NCBI GenBank assembly: GCA_934754475.1
Contig: CAKVHV010000001.1
Coordinates: forward strand, 186,001 to 250,000
Length of the DNA stretch: 64,000 nt
Source: an uncultured Clostridia bacterium
GTDB taxonomy: Bacteria > Bacillota > Clostridia > Christensenellales > UBA1242
Reading direction: 5' to 3'
The notes beneath the pieces were generated by a model. It saw only the letters and a list, made by a program, of their open reading frames with translations. It made no database searches and had not been told where the DNA came from. Numbering within the stretch: the first letter of the stretch is position 1; each line of letters starts with the position of its first letter. Position numbers and translations under genes: made by a program. Below are positions 37,996-46,061 of the stretch, piece after piece.

Positions 37996-40900
37996 ATGAA
38001 ATTTAGATTCAAGACACAGCCATATCAACAAGAAGCTGTAAGTAATATCAGTAAGGTATTCAAAGGACAGCCAAAGTTAGATATGGTTAGATACACAAGA
38101 GACTTAGGTATTAAGAAAAAGACTGATGAGTTAAAGCAGGCTTCACTTTTTGACGCCTTTGAAGAAAATGATGATGGTTTCGAAAATGCTAAGATTTTGC
38201 TTGATGAAACTGACATTTTGCAAAACATAAAGCATATTCAACAAGACTGCAACTACAAAGAATCGGAAGAGTTGGTTAAAGGTCTTGGCAAATGTTCGCT
38301 GGACATTGAGATGGAAACAGGAACAGGTAAAACCTATGTGTATATCAACACCATTTTTGAATTGAATGAAAGATATGGTTGGAGTAAATTCATAGTTGTT
38401 GTTCCTAGCATTGCTATTCGTGAAGGCGTGAAGAAATCGTTCCAAATGATGGAAGATCACTTTATGGATCGTTATCACAAAAAAGCAAGATACTTTGTTT
38501 ATAACAGCAAAAGACTTTCGGAACTAGATAGTTTTGCTTCAAGTAGCGATATCAATGTAATGATTATCAACACCCAAGCATTCAACGCTCGTGGCGCTGA
38601 TGCCAGAAGAATTGATATGGTTCTTGATGAATTCCAATCAAGAAAGCCAATTGATGTTGTGGCAAAAACAAGACCAATTCTAATCCTTGATGAACCACAA
38701 AAGATGGGCGATGAAAAGAGTGCAACACAACTTTCACTTCGCAAATTCAACCCATTGTTTTGTATGAACTTCTCAGCAACACACAAAAAGCAACACAACC
38801 TTGTATATTGCTTGGATGCGGTGGATGCATACAACAAATGCTTAGTAAAAAAGATTCAAGTTAAAGGTTTTGAGATTAAGAACTTGCGTGGAACAGATAA
38901 ATACTTGTATTTGCAAGACATTGTTCTTTCACCAAACAAACCACCAATGTGTAAGTTGGAGTTTGAAATAAACTATAACAAGTCAATCAACAGAGAAACC
39001 CGTATTTTAGGTAAAGGCGACAACTTGTATCATAAGTCTAACCAAATGGAACAATACAAGAACGACTACATAATCTCGGACATCAACCCATTCAACAACA
39101 CAATCACTTTCCTTAATGGACAAGTTTTGCATATAGGCGAAGTGCTTGGCGATGTTTCAGATAAAGACCTTAGAAGAATACAAATAAGAGAAACAATTCG
39201 TTCTCACTTTGAAAAAGAAGAGAAGCTTTACGATAAAGGAATCAAATGCTTGTCATTGTTCTTCATTGATGAAGTTGTAAAGTATAGAGATTATAACGAG
39301 CCAGATGAAAAAGGCGAATATGCAAGAATGTTTGAAGAAGAGTATACAAAGGCACTCAACGAAAAGATAACATTATTTGAAACACCATACATTCGCTATT
39401 TGAAAGGCATTGATGTTAAAGACACACACAAAGGTTATTTCTCAATAGATAAAAAGACTGGAAGAATGATTGACTCAAAAGAAAGCAAAGGCGAAGGCTC
39501 TGATGATATCTCAGCATACGACCTTATCTTGAAGAACAAAGAGAGATTGCTTTCAAAAGAAGAACCAACCAGGTTTATATTCTCACACTCAGCACTTCGT
39601 GAAGGCTGGGATAACCCTAATATCTTCCAAATTTGTGCATTGAAACCAGGTGGCGACAGTGCTATTGCTAAGAGACAAGAAGTTGGTCGTGGACTTCGTA
39701 TTGCTGTAAATATGCTAGGCGATAGAACAGACCTACATTATTTCAAGAATGAGAGATCATCATTCCATAATGTTAACACTTTGACAGTTATTGCAACCGA
39801 CAGCTATAAAGACTTTGTTGGTTCAATACAAAAAGTGCTTAAAGAGAACCTTGCAGACAGACCTACAAGAGCAACAATTGAGTATTTCCGTGGCAAATTC
39901 GTTAGCGATGGAAAAGAGAGAATTCAAGTAAACAACGATATGGCAAGTGATATTCAAAGTTATTTGAGATTCAACGGTTATGCTGATAAAGATAACAAAA
40001 TCACTCAAAAATACTTTGATGATAAGGCAAACAATACACTTGCCGCAATGCCAGAAATCCTTGCACCATACACAGAAAGTGTGCATAAACTTGTTGAAAG
40101 TATTTATAATGAGAAAGCACTTGATGGTATGTTTGAAGATGCTAACAAATCAACAGTGGAAAGCAATCCACTTAACGACAACTTCCACAAGGCAGAATTC
40201 CAAAAACTTTGGAAACAAATAAACCACAAGTATACATACAAAGTGGATTTTGATAGTGAAGAACTTATCAAACACTCAATTGAAAGCATAAACAAAGGTT
40301 TATTTGTTGCTGAATTAAAGTATGTTGTAACAATAGGTCAGCAAAAGAAAACAATGGATGAGAACGCATTAAAGCGTGGCGATTCATTTAGTACAACAGA
40401 CACAAGAACTGAAACAATTCGTAGTGGTGCTGCCGATAATACAAAATACGACCTTATTGGTAAAATTGTAGACAATACTACTTTAACTAGAAGAACAGTG
40501 GTTCGTATTTTGCAAGGCATAACAAGAGAAAAATTTGAGATGTTTGCGATCAACCCAGAAGAGTTTATAACAAAAGTTTCGAGACTTATAAATGAACAAA
40601 AGGCTTCAATGATTGTAGACCACATAACCTACAACAAGACCGAAGGGGAATACGACAGCGATATCTTCACAGGTAATCAAGCAAAGATTGACTTTGACAA
40701 GGCATATAAGGCGCAAAAAGCAATTCAAGATTATGTTGTAACCGATGGAAGTGCAGAAGAATCAATAGAGCGTAAGTTTGCAAAAGAACTTGATGTTGCA
40801 AATGAAGTTTGCGTATATGCTAAACTTCCAAGATCATTCCAAATTCCAACACCAGTTGGGAACTATGCACCAGACTGGGCAATAGCATTCAATGAAGGCA

Positions 40901-41091
40901 GTGTAAAACACATATACTTTGTTGCTGAGACAAAAGGTAGTATGGAATCACTAGAACTTCGTGGAATAGAAAAAGCAAAGACAGATTGTGCCAAGAAGCT
41001 ATTTGACCAACTTCAACTTGCAGGCAATGTAAGATACGAGGTAGTAGACAGTTACGAAAGTTTGCTAGACAAAATGCAATCAATAGATTAA
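37996..41091 (+). CDS. res: Type III R-M restriction subunit Res
   Basis: A 1031-residue SF2 translocase-nuclease. Walker A is METGTGKTYVYI (about 103-114), motif II LILDEPQKM (about 229), motif III FSATHKK, motif V ALREGWDNPNIFQ, motif VI KRQEVGRGLRI. The C-terminal PD-(D/E)xK nuclease is APDWAIAF near 957 plus VAETKGSM near 976. With Mod it cleaves after ATP-driven sliding between unmodified sites. All catalytic motifs appear intact. Confidence 0.92.
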   Translation: MKFRFKTQPYQQEAVSNISKVFKGQPKLDMVRYTRDLGIKKKTDELKQASLFDAFEENDDGFENAKILLDETDILQNIKHIQQDCNYKESEELVKGLGKCSLDIEMETGTGKTYVYINTIFELNERYGWSKFIVVVPSIAIREGVKKSFQMMEDHFMDRYHKKARYFVYNSKRLSELDSFASSSDINVMIINTQAFNARGADARRIDMVLDEFQSRKPIDVVAKTRPILILDEPQKMGDEKSATQLSLRKFNPLFCMNFSATHKKQHNLVYCLDAVDAYNKCLVKKIQVKGFEIKNLRGTDKYLYLQDIVLSPNKPPMCKLEFEINYNKSINRETRILGKGDNLYHKSNQMEQYKNDYIISDINPFNNTITFLNGQVLHIGEVLGDVSDKDLRRIQIRETIRSHFEKEEKLYDKGIKCLSLFFIDEVVKYRDYNEPDEKGEYARMFEEEYTKALNEKITLFETPYIRYLKGIDVKDTHKGYFSIDKKTGRMIDSKESKGEGSDDISAYDLILKNKERLLSKEEPTRFIFSHSALREGWDNPNIFQICALKPGGDSAIAKRQEVGRGLRIAVNMLGDRTDLHYFKNERSSFHNVNTLTVIATDSYKDFVGSIQKVLKENLADRPTRATIEYFRGKFVSDGKERIQVNNDMASDIQSYLRFNGYADKDNKITQKYFDDKANNTLAAMPEILAPYTESVHKLVESIYNEKALDGMFEDANKSTVESNPLNDNFHKAEFQKLWKQINHKYTYKVDFDSEELIKHSIESINKGLFVAELKYVVTIGQQKKTMDENALKRGDSFSTTDTRTETIRSGAADNTKYDLIGKIVDNTTLTRRTVVRILQGITREKFEMFAINPEEFITKVSRLINEQKASMIVDHITYNKTEGEYDSDIFTGNQAKIDFDKAYKAQKAIQDYVVTDGSAEESIERKFAKELDVANEVCVYAKLPRSFQIPTPVGNYAPDWAIAFNEGSVKHIYFVAETKGSMESLELRGIEKAKTDCAKKLFDQLQLAGNVRYEVVDSYESLLDKMQSID

Positions 41092-41103
41092 AAGGAAGGG
41101 AAT

Positions 41104-41901
41104 ATGGGCTGGTTAATATTTTTTGCACTAATGCTAATTGGAAGCATTTGTGTTGGAATAGAAAGACTTGCACAAGGTCAAATAAATGGACTTTGGTATA
41201 TTTTAGTGCCTGTTGTAATTATAGTGATTTGCGTTATTGCTTTAATAAGTCAAAATAATAAACTCAAACAAAAGTATCTGCCGACAAGTGGTAAACAAAA
41301 GATTCAACCAAAAAATGATCCGTTCAATGATTATTGGAATAAAATGAGAGAAAAAGCATTGCACGGCCCACTTACAACAGAAGAACTATATGAACACCTT
41401 GCAAAAATTTTTGAAGATGGACACTACACAAATGTTGAAGATATATCAAAACAGGGAATAAAAATACTAAAAGGAACAAATAAAAATGGTAGAAAATATA
41501 CATTTTTCTCTCTTGAAGATACAGATTTGGACTTTGATAAGTTGGCAGATATTTCAGCATTTATTCAAACGGAGAAATCATCTGGTTCAAAAATAAACTA
41601 TGTGGCACAGCAAGTGCCGAAACAACCATATACAAATTTGTTTAAAAAGTGCATGGTAGGAGCAGATGTCAAAGTATACGACACAATTACAGTTTTAGAT
41701 GAAGCAAACAAAATGCTTGGAATAGCGCCAGCACAAAAATCTTTACAAGTAAGTGAAAAGAAAGTCGCAAAAGTGCAGAAACCAAAGTATGAAAAAATGT
41801 TCCCACACATTATGAGTTCCGATGATGATCCAGAAGAATTGCAGGAACTTGATGATATGATGGTTATGGATACTCTAGATGAAGATGATGATATGTTTTA
41901 A
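41104..41901 (+). CDS. Unknown two-helix membrane protein
   Basis: A 265-residue protein with two N-terminal membrane helices (about 3-22 and 30-50), then a cytosolic domain (about 75-200) and an acidic C-terminal tail ending DTLDEDDDMF. The domain contains EDISKQGIKILKGTNKNGRK and YTFFSLEDTD. No family recognised. Position at the end of the R-M operon could mean a membrane-acting effector or simply a passenger. Confidence 0.5.
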   Translation: MGWLIFFALMLIGSICVGIERLAQGQINGLWYILVPVVIIVICVIALISQNNKLKQKYLPTSGKQKIQPKNDPFNDYWNKMREKALHGPLTTEELYEHLAKIFEDGHYTNVEDISKQGIKILKGTNKNGRKYTFFSLEDTDLDFDKLADISAFIQTEKSSGSKINYVAQQVPKQPYTNLFKKCMVGADVKVYDTITVLDEANKMLGIAPAQKSLQVSEKKVAKVQKPKYEKMFPHIMSSDDDPEELQELDDMMVMDTLDEDDDMF

Positions 41902-41913
41902 AAGGAGATAAAA

Positions 41914-42216
41914 ATGGAAAAAGAAATTATCATTCCACAAGGGTTATATGAAATAGGAGTAGATTTCCCAGAAGGATCATACATTTTTGATTCAATGAAC
42001 GAATTTGGTATTCTTGACATATTTGATCAAGAACAACTTCGAAAGAGTAATTTGGATGAAGATGATGATGACTATGATGATGACTTCGACAGACATTTTG
42101 TTTTGAAGAAAGAAAATGGTTTTCAATGCAAAGTAGTATTAAAGAAGAAAGATTATCTAAAGATAGATTTCAGAGCAAAAGTAAGCAAATCAAAAAAGAT
42201 TTCATTTGAAGATTAA
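41914..42216 (+). CDS. Small beta-sandwich PEG-motif protein
   Basis: A 100-residue protein. The N-terminal GLYEIGVDFPEGSYIFDS matches the short YxxGxDFPxGxY-type beta domain seen in many Firmicute proteins. An Asp-rich loop (about 48-60) and a basic end follow. Last gene of the operon, with a strong terminator 6 bases after the stop. Function unknown. Confidence 0.5.
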   Translation: MEKEIIIPQGLYEIGVDFPEGSYIFDSMNEFGILDIFDQEQLRKSNLDEDDDDYDDDFDRHFVLKKENGFQCKVVLKKKDYLKIDFRAKVSKSKKISFED

Positions 42217-42221
42217 GACAA

Positions 42222-42257
42222 AATAGACTAGGCGATAAACCTGGTCTATTTTTTTTT
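42222..42257 (+). terminator. Terminator closing the defence operon
   Basis: AATAGACTAGG (42222-42232) pairs with CCTGGTCTATT (42240-42250; one G-T pair), followed by nine T. Confidence 0.9.
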
Positions 42258-42323
42258 GCAAAAAAGTTGAAATAAATATTTGAAATCCAATTTTTTGGAT
42301 ATAGTGTGTGTTATCATTAAGCC

Positions 42324-42348
42324 ATAAATATACGGGGTGTATATTTAT
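42324..42348. promoter_or_regulatory. Candidate operator of the LexA-like repressor
   Basis: Perfect 10-base inverted repeat ATAAATATAC-GGGGT-GTATATTTAT, ending 18 bases before the repressor ATG. Its symmetry and position fit autoregulation. It does not match the usual Firmicute SOS box. Confidence 0.55.
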
Positions 42349-42365
42349 AACAAAGGAATAGGAAA

Positions 42366-42962
42366 ATGAGAGTGATAAAAGAGAATACAGTACAAGCAGT
42401 GTTGAACTTTGTAAAAGAGTATCAAAAGAAAGAAGGTAGGTCGCCTTCATTTCGTCAGATTTGCCATGCAATGAGTTTCCCAAGCATAGGCACAGCACAA
42501 AAATATGTAAATGTATTAAAAACTCGTGGTTTACTCACACAAAACGATCAAGGCAAAATTGAGATTCCATTTAACCTTCGCAAAGGAACAACCATAGTAG
42601 CCCCACTGGTTGGCTCAGTAGCCTGCGGAACACCTATTCTAGCTGAAGAAAATATTGAGGAGAATTATTTATTGCCTACATCAATTTTTGGTTCTGGCGA
42701 AACAATGGTATTGCACGCAAAAGGCGACAGTATGGAAGGCGCAGGAATAAATAATGGAGATTTGCTAGTAGTTAAAATTTGTGATAGTGCCGATGACGGA
42801 GACATCGTTGTTGCACTGATAAACGATTCAGCCACAGTAAAGCGACTATTTAAACACAAAGACTATGTTGCATTGCATCCTGAAAATCCGAAATATCAAG
42901 ACATCATTACAAAAGAAGTTAAAATTCAAGGTATTGTTAAGCACGTAATTCACAGTTTTTAG
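42366..42962 (+). CDS. LexA-like phage repressor
   Basis: A 198-residue protein. The N-terminal winged helix (about 1-65: SPSFRQICHAMSFPSIGTAQ) resembles LexA. The C-terminal S24 peptidase has cleavage bond Cys87-Gly88 (SVACGTP), Ser122 (KGDSMEGAG) and Lys159 (ATVKRLF). RecA filaments should trigger self-cleavage and induction. LexA normally cuts Ala-Gly; Cys-Gly is rarer and seen in some phage repressors. First gene of the prophage segment. Confidence 0.85.
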   Translation: MRVIKENTVQAVLNFVKEYQKKEGRSPSFRQICHAMSFPSIGTAQKYVNVLKTRGLLTQNDQGKIEIPFNLRKGTTIVAPLVGSVACGTPILAEENIEENYLLPTSIFGSGETMVLHAKGDSMEGAGINNGDLLVVKICDSADDGDIVVALINDSATVKRLFKHKDYVALHPENPKYQDIITKEVKIQGIVKHVIHSF

Positions 42963-42974
42963 GAGGCGATAGCA

Positions 42975-43163
42975 TTGAAAACTAAAATGTTTTGTCCACA
43001 TTGTGGCAGATGTTTGGGAGAGAGCATTACATCTGATGAAACAGGTGTAGTGAAAGCACTTGTTGTAGTGCCAACCAAACTGAAGCGGAAACAATTCATC
43101 TATGACGTAAAATGTGTTAGATGCAAAGAAAAAGTCTTCATATCAATGGAGTTTGCAGATTAA
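42975..43163 (+). CDS. Com-like zinc-finger protein
   Basis: A 62-residue protein with MFCPHCGRC and CVRCKEK cysteine pairs, like the small Com-type translational regulators of phages. TTG start with a perfect AGGAGG eight bases upstream. Directly follows the repressor. Confidence 0.6.
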   Translation: MKTKMFCPHCGRCLGESITSDETGVVKALVVVPTKLKRKQFIYDVKCVRCKEKVFISMEFAD

Positions 43164-43184
43164 AATTGAATATTAAATAATACG

Positions 43185-43234
43185 AACCCTTGCGTTCTTT
43201 CAGTTAAAAAATTGATAAAACGCTTGGGTTTTTT
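43185..43234 (+). terminator. Terminator after the repressor operon
   Basis: AACCC-TT-GCGTT pairs with AACGC-TT-GGGTT across a 22-base loop, followed by T run. Confidence 0.65.
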
Positions 43235-43374
43235 ATTTTCGGCAAATTGCGACAAAGAAAGAGCAGTTTTGCCAATAAAAGTAGGTATCAAAAAATTACA
43301 ATACCTAAAAGGTATTGTAAAATTATTGTGTGATATACGAAAGATGAGTTTTTTGATAAGAAAAGGAGGTTTTA
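43235..43374. other. Non-coding stretch before the short ORF
   Basis: A 66-codon frame at 43212-43412 lacks a ribosome site and overlaps the terminator, so it is not called. An inverted repeat TTACAATACCTAAAAGGTATTGTAA (first arm starting about 43295) could be an operator or hairpin. Confidence 0.45.
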
Positions 43375-43458
43375 TTGAAAATCCCCGAACTCATCAACCT
43401 ACAACTTTATAAAAAATACGAAGTCCCAAGTATAAGAGGGTTTATGCGCTCTTTATAA
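43375..43458 (+). CDS. 27-residue peptide running into a terminator
   Basis: TTG start with AAAAGGAGG 4-5 bases upstream. The product begins MKIPELINLQLYKKYEV and ends RGFMRSL. Its last 12 codons form the 5' arm and loop of the terminator at 43424-43470, so translation would disturb the hairpin. Could be a leader peptide or a chance frame with a good ribosome site. Confidence 0.4.
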   Translation: MKIPELINLQLYKKYEVPSIRGFMRSL

Positions 43459-43470
43459 CTTGGGATTTTT
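43424..43470 (+). terminator. Strong terminator overlapping the short ORF
   Basis: TCCCAAGT pairs with ACTTGGGA, extended inward by ATAAGAG with CTCTTTAT, followed by a T run. Confidence 0.85.
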
Positions 43471-43521
43471 TATTGCAAGAAAAAAATAAAAAATTTCTAA
43501 AAAAATTTGAAAAATAATTCC

Positions 43522-43568
43522 CGCTAGGTCAAATGGTGAACTAGCGACACTGCTAAAGTATGGGTGTC
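43522..43568 (+). promoter_or_regulatory. Two adjacent hairpins in the leader of the next gene
   Basis: CGCTAG (43522-43527) pairs with CTAGCG (43541-43546), and GACAC (43546-43550) with GTGTC (43564-43568). The two stems stack directly and end shortly before AAAGGAGGTGAT. May be a structured 5' leader. Not matched to a known riboswitch. Confidence 0.45.
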
Positions 43569-43597
43569 AAAACAAAAAGAAAGGAGGTGATAGCGGT

Positions 43598-43987
43598 ATG
43601 GATTTCAGAAGTTCAAGCGTAACAGCAGATATCTTGAATTATATTTCTGATGGCAAAGTTCACACTTTGCAAGAAATAGCCAATGAAGTCGAAGTGTCTT
43701 ACTCAACAGCAAAAAGACACATCCAATCACTTGCATATCGCTATCCTATTGAAACTTTTTGTGGTGGCATAAACAGAGGTGGTGTAAAACTCGACACAAA
43801 ATACATAGTCCAAGGGAAAATAATCACCAACGAGAAATTGCAGATTCTCGGAAAAGCATTGGCATTACTGCAAGGTGCTGATGATAACGAAGTGAACCCA
43901 AGACTATTACAGGAGTTGATAAATGATTTCGCACCACCTACAAGCAAGGAGACAAAAAATGAAAATCAACAGGAACAAGTTAATTAA
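43598..43987 (+). CDS. HTH DNA-binding protein
   Basis: A 129-residue protein with an N-terminal DeoR/HTH_11-type winged helix (TLQEIANEVEVSYSTAKRHI, about 24-43). The C-terminal part is helical and polar. AAAGGAGGTGAT gives strong translation. Probably an early phage regulator. Confidence 0.65.
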   Translation: MDFRSSSVTADILNYISDGKVHTLQEIANEVEVSYSTAKRHIQSLAYRYPIETFCGGINRGGVKLDTKYIVQGKIITNEKLQILGKALALLQGADDNEVNPRLLQELINDFAPPTSKETKNENQQEQVN

Positions 43988-44234
43988 ATACCTTAAAGAG
44001 ATTAAGATGTCAATGAGCGAGTTTGTTAAGAACCTTGGTTGGGATTACAAAAGGTTTATTGATATGTTATTCGATAACGGGGATTTAGAAAGAGATGATG
44101 CAATGACATTTATTAAGTTTGTAGGAGCGGAAGATGCCATGAAGATCATCAATTGGAGGCAGATGAATGTCAGAAAACCAAGTTACAGAGAAATCTTTCA
44201 ACACGACAATGCCAATCAATGTGCAACCATATAA
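43959..44234 (+). CDS. Small phage early protein
   Basis: A 91-residue protein, ATG 43959 with AAGGAG, overlapping the upstream gene. A helical XRE-like fold is possible (MSMSEFVKNLGWDYKRFIDM). It overlaps the start of the helicase N-terminal fragment by 68 bases. Confidence 0.5.
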   Translation: MKINRNKLIKYLKEIKMSMSEFVKNLGWDYKRFIDMLFDNGDLERDDAMTFIKFVGAEDAMKIINWRQMNVRKPSYREIFQHDNANQCATI

Positions 44235-44310
44235 GCACCAACTTAAAGCTTTTCTATTCGCATTAAAAGTGATGGGTTATATCCAAGATGAAAGTTCCAA
44301 TAGTTTGTGA
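44167..44310 (+). pseudogene. N-terminal fragment of the phage SNF2 helicase
   Basis: A 47-codon frame whose residues 18-37 (NVQPYKHQLKAFLFALKVMG) are the Q-motif region that normally lies just ahead of Walker A in phage SNF2 helicases. The reading frame is lost where the HNH gene begins. The rest of the helicase resumes at 44721 in a different frame. Confidence 0.6.
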
Positions 44311-44734
44311 TAACTGCCTAAAAATAATAATGAAAACACCTAGCACAATTCATCAATTCAACTTTTGCTCAGCAAAGTGCAAAAATGAGTTTAATTCGGT
44401 AAAATTCTCTAACTTCAATAAAACAATAAATCCTATGAATCAGCCTGGCAAAACAATAGATGAAAGAGTAAAAATGAGACAAAGGAAGCTGAAATACAAT
44501 AACAAAAATAACATAACAGCAAAATCCTATAACAAGTATCTAGGCGAGCCAGAGCATAGAAGAATTGCAAGAGTGAAGCTTGGAAGAGATCTATTGCCGA
44601 ATGAAGTTGTTCATCACATAGATGGCAACAGCAAAAACAATAAACCTAGTAATATTCAAGTAATGAATAGAGCAGAACATACAAGCCTACACATGAAAGA
44701 ATATTGGAGAAATAAACGAAGTGAAAAAGAGTAA
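44288..44734 (+). CDS. HNH homing-type endonuclease
   Basis: A 148-residue protein. An N-terminal zinc-binding unit (CDNCLKIIM, FCSAKCKNEF) is followed by a central HNH core (VVHHIDGNSKNNKPSNIQVM, about 108-127, and AEHTSLHMKEYW). HNH_3-type enzymes of this size are free-standing homing endonucleases. It begins inside the helicase N-terminal fragment and ends inside the helicase body, so it has invaded that gene. No clear ribosome site. Confidence 0.8.
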   Translation: MKVPIVCDNCLKIIMKTPSTIHQFNFCSAKCKNEFNSVKFSNFNKTINPMNQPGKTIDERVKMRQRKLKYNNKNNITAKSYNKYLGEPEHRRIARVKLGRDLLPNEVVHHIDGNSKNNKPSNIQVMNRAEHTSLHMKEYWRNKRSEKE

Positions 44735-46052
44735 ATCTGTTGCCATCTTGGCCGAAATGGGAACAGGGAAAACCTTGATCACAATAGCACTTGCTGGTGC
44801 ATTATATAACAATCAAAAAATCAATAAAATGCTGATAGTAGCACCACTTTCCATAGTTTCAGTGTGGGAAAGTGAGTTCAAAAAGTTTGCTGACTTCGAT
44901 TTCAATATTGCTGTGCTTGATGGTAGTTCTCAAAAAAAATACCAAACACTAAACAATTTGTTTGGCAAAGGACTTCAAGTCGCCGTCATCAACTATGAAA
45001 GTTGTTGGAGAATTGAAGAAATGCTTGCAATTTGGCAACCAGACCTAATTGTTTGTGATGAGTCTAGCAAGATAAAAAATCCACAAGCAAAACAATCAAA
45101 AGCACTTCATAGACTTGGCAAACAAAGTAAACACAATATTATTTTGACAGGAACACCTGTGACAAACAATCCTTTGGACTTTTTCTCACAGTACAAGTTT
45201 CTGGATGAAAACATTTTTGGTTCTAGTTTCTACGCATTTAGAGCAAGATACGCAATTCTTGGTGGCTATGGAAATCACCAAGTTGTAGGATATAAAAACC
45301 TACCAGAACTTGTGGAAAAGGCACACAGTATTGCATTTAGAATAACCAAAAAAGAAGCTTTGGACTTGCCAGAACAAGTTGACCAAATAAGACTTGTTGA
45401 CCTTGAACCAAAAGCCGAAACACAATATAGACTTTTGGAAAGAGAAAGTGTGGCAGAACTTGAACAAGGCAATGTTGTAGCAATGAACGTGCTTACTAAA
45501 TTATTGAGATTGTCGCAGATAACGGGTGGCTTCGTTAAAACTGAAATAAGTGATGAAGCTGTGCCAATATCTTCAGCAAAGATAAACGCACTTGAAGAAA
45601 TTATTGATGAGTGTATGGATGCACGCAAAAAGTTGGTTGTTTTTGCACGATTTGTCGCAGAGATAGATGCTATCGAAAGATTACTAATAAAAAAGAAAAT
45701 AGGATATGCACTTATCAAAGGCGATGTTAAAGACCGTGCAGAACAAGTGGAAAAATTCCAAAAAGATGAAACAGTTAGAGTGTTTGTTGGGCAGATACAA
45801 ACAACAGGAATGGGGCTCACATTGACTGCCGCCGATACTGCTGTGTTCTATTCGCTAGATTATAGTTTCTCAAACTATGAACAGGCGAAAGCAAGAATAC
45901 ACAGGATAGGGCAGAAAAACAATTGTACCTACATTCACTTAATAGCAAACAAGACCATTGATGAAAAGGTCTTTGATGCACTAAAAAGAAAGAAAAGCAT
46001 AGCAGACTTGGTGGTTGACAATTGGCGATCGTTATTCAACACAAACAAATAA
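44721..46052 (+). CDS. Phage SNF2-family DNA helicase (body)
   Basis: A 443-residue protein. Walker A LAEMGTGKTLITIA comes almost at the start; then VAPLSIVSVWESE, DESSKIKN, LTGTPVTNN, and ARIHRIGQKN in motif VI. The normal N-terminal Q-motif segment is missing because of the HNH insertion. GTG 44721 may restart translation. Whether it still functions, alone or with the 47-residue fragment, is open. Lies in the replication module. Confidence 0.8.
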   Translation: MKKSKSVAILAEMGTGKTLITIALAGALYNNQKINKMLIVAPLSIVSVWESEFKKFADFDFNIAVLDGSSQKKYQTLNNLFGKGLQVAVINYESCWRIEEMLAIWQPDLIVCDESSKIKNPQAKQSKALHRLGKQSKHNIILTGTPVTNNPLDFFSQYKFLDENIFGSSFYAFRARYAILGGYGNHQVVGYKNLPELVEKAHSIAFRITKKEALDLPEQVDQIRLVDLEPKAETQYRLLERESVAELEQGNVVAMNVLTKLLRLSQITGGFVKTEISDEAVPISSAKINALEEIIDECMDARKKLVVFARFVAEIDAIERLLIKKKIGYALIKGDVKDRAEQVEKFQKDETVRVFVGQIQTTGMGLTLTAADTAVFYSLDYSFSNYEQAKARIHRIGQKNNCTYIHLIANKTIDEKVFDALKRKKSIADLVVDNWRSLFNTNK

Positions 46053-46061
46053 GGAGACCAA

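Noticed and set aside
43212..43412. 66-codon frame
   Set aside because: Starts inside a terminator, has no ribosome site and reads through the start region of the better-supported short ORF.
44234..44734. Group I intron or intein hosting the HNH gene
   Set aside because: The interval is almost entirely coding, leaving no room for an intron core. The helicase pieces are in different frames and no intein splice motifs are seen.
45275..45820. 181-codon antisense frame over the SNF2 helicase
   Set aside because: Serine-rich shadow of a clearly coding helicase on the other strand, with no ribosome site.
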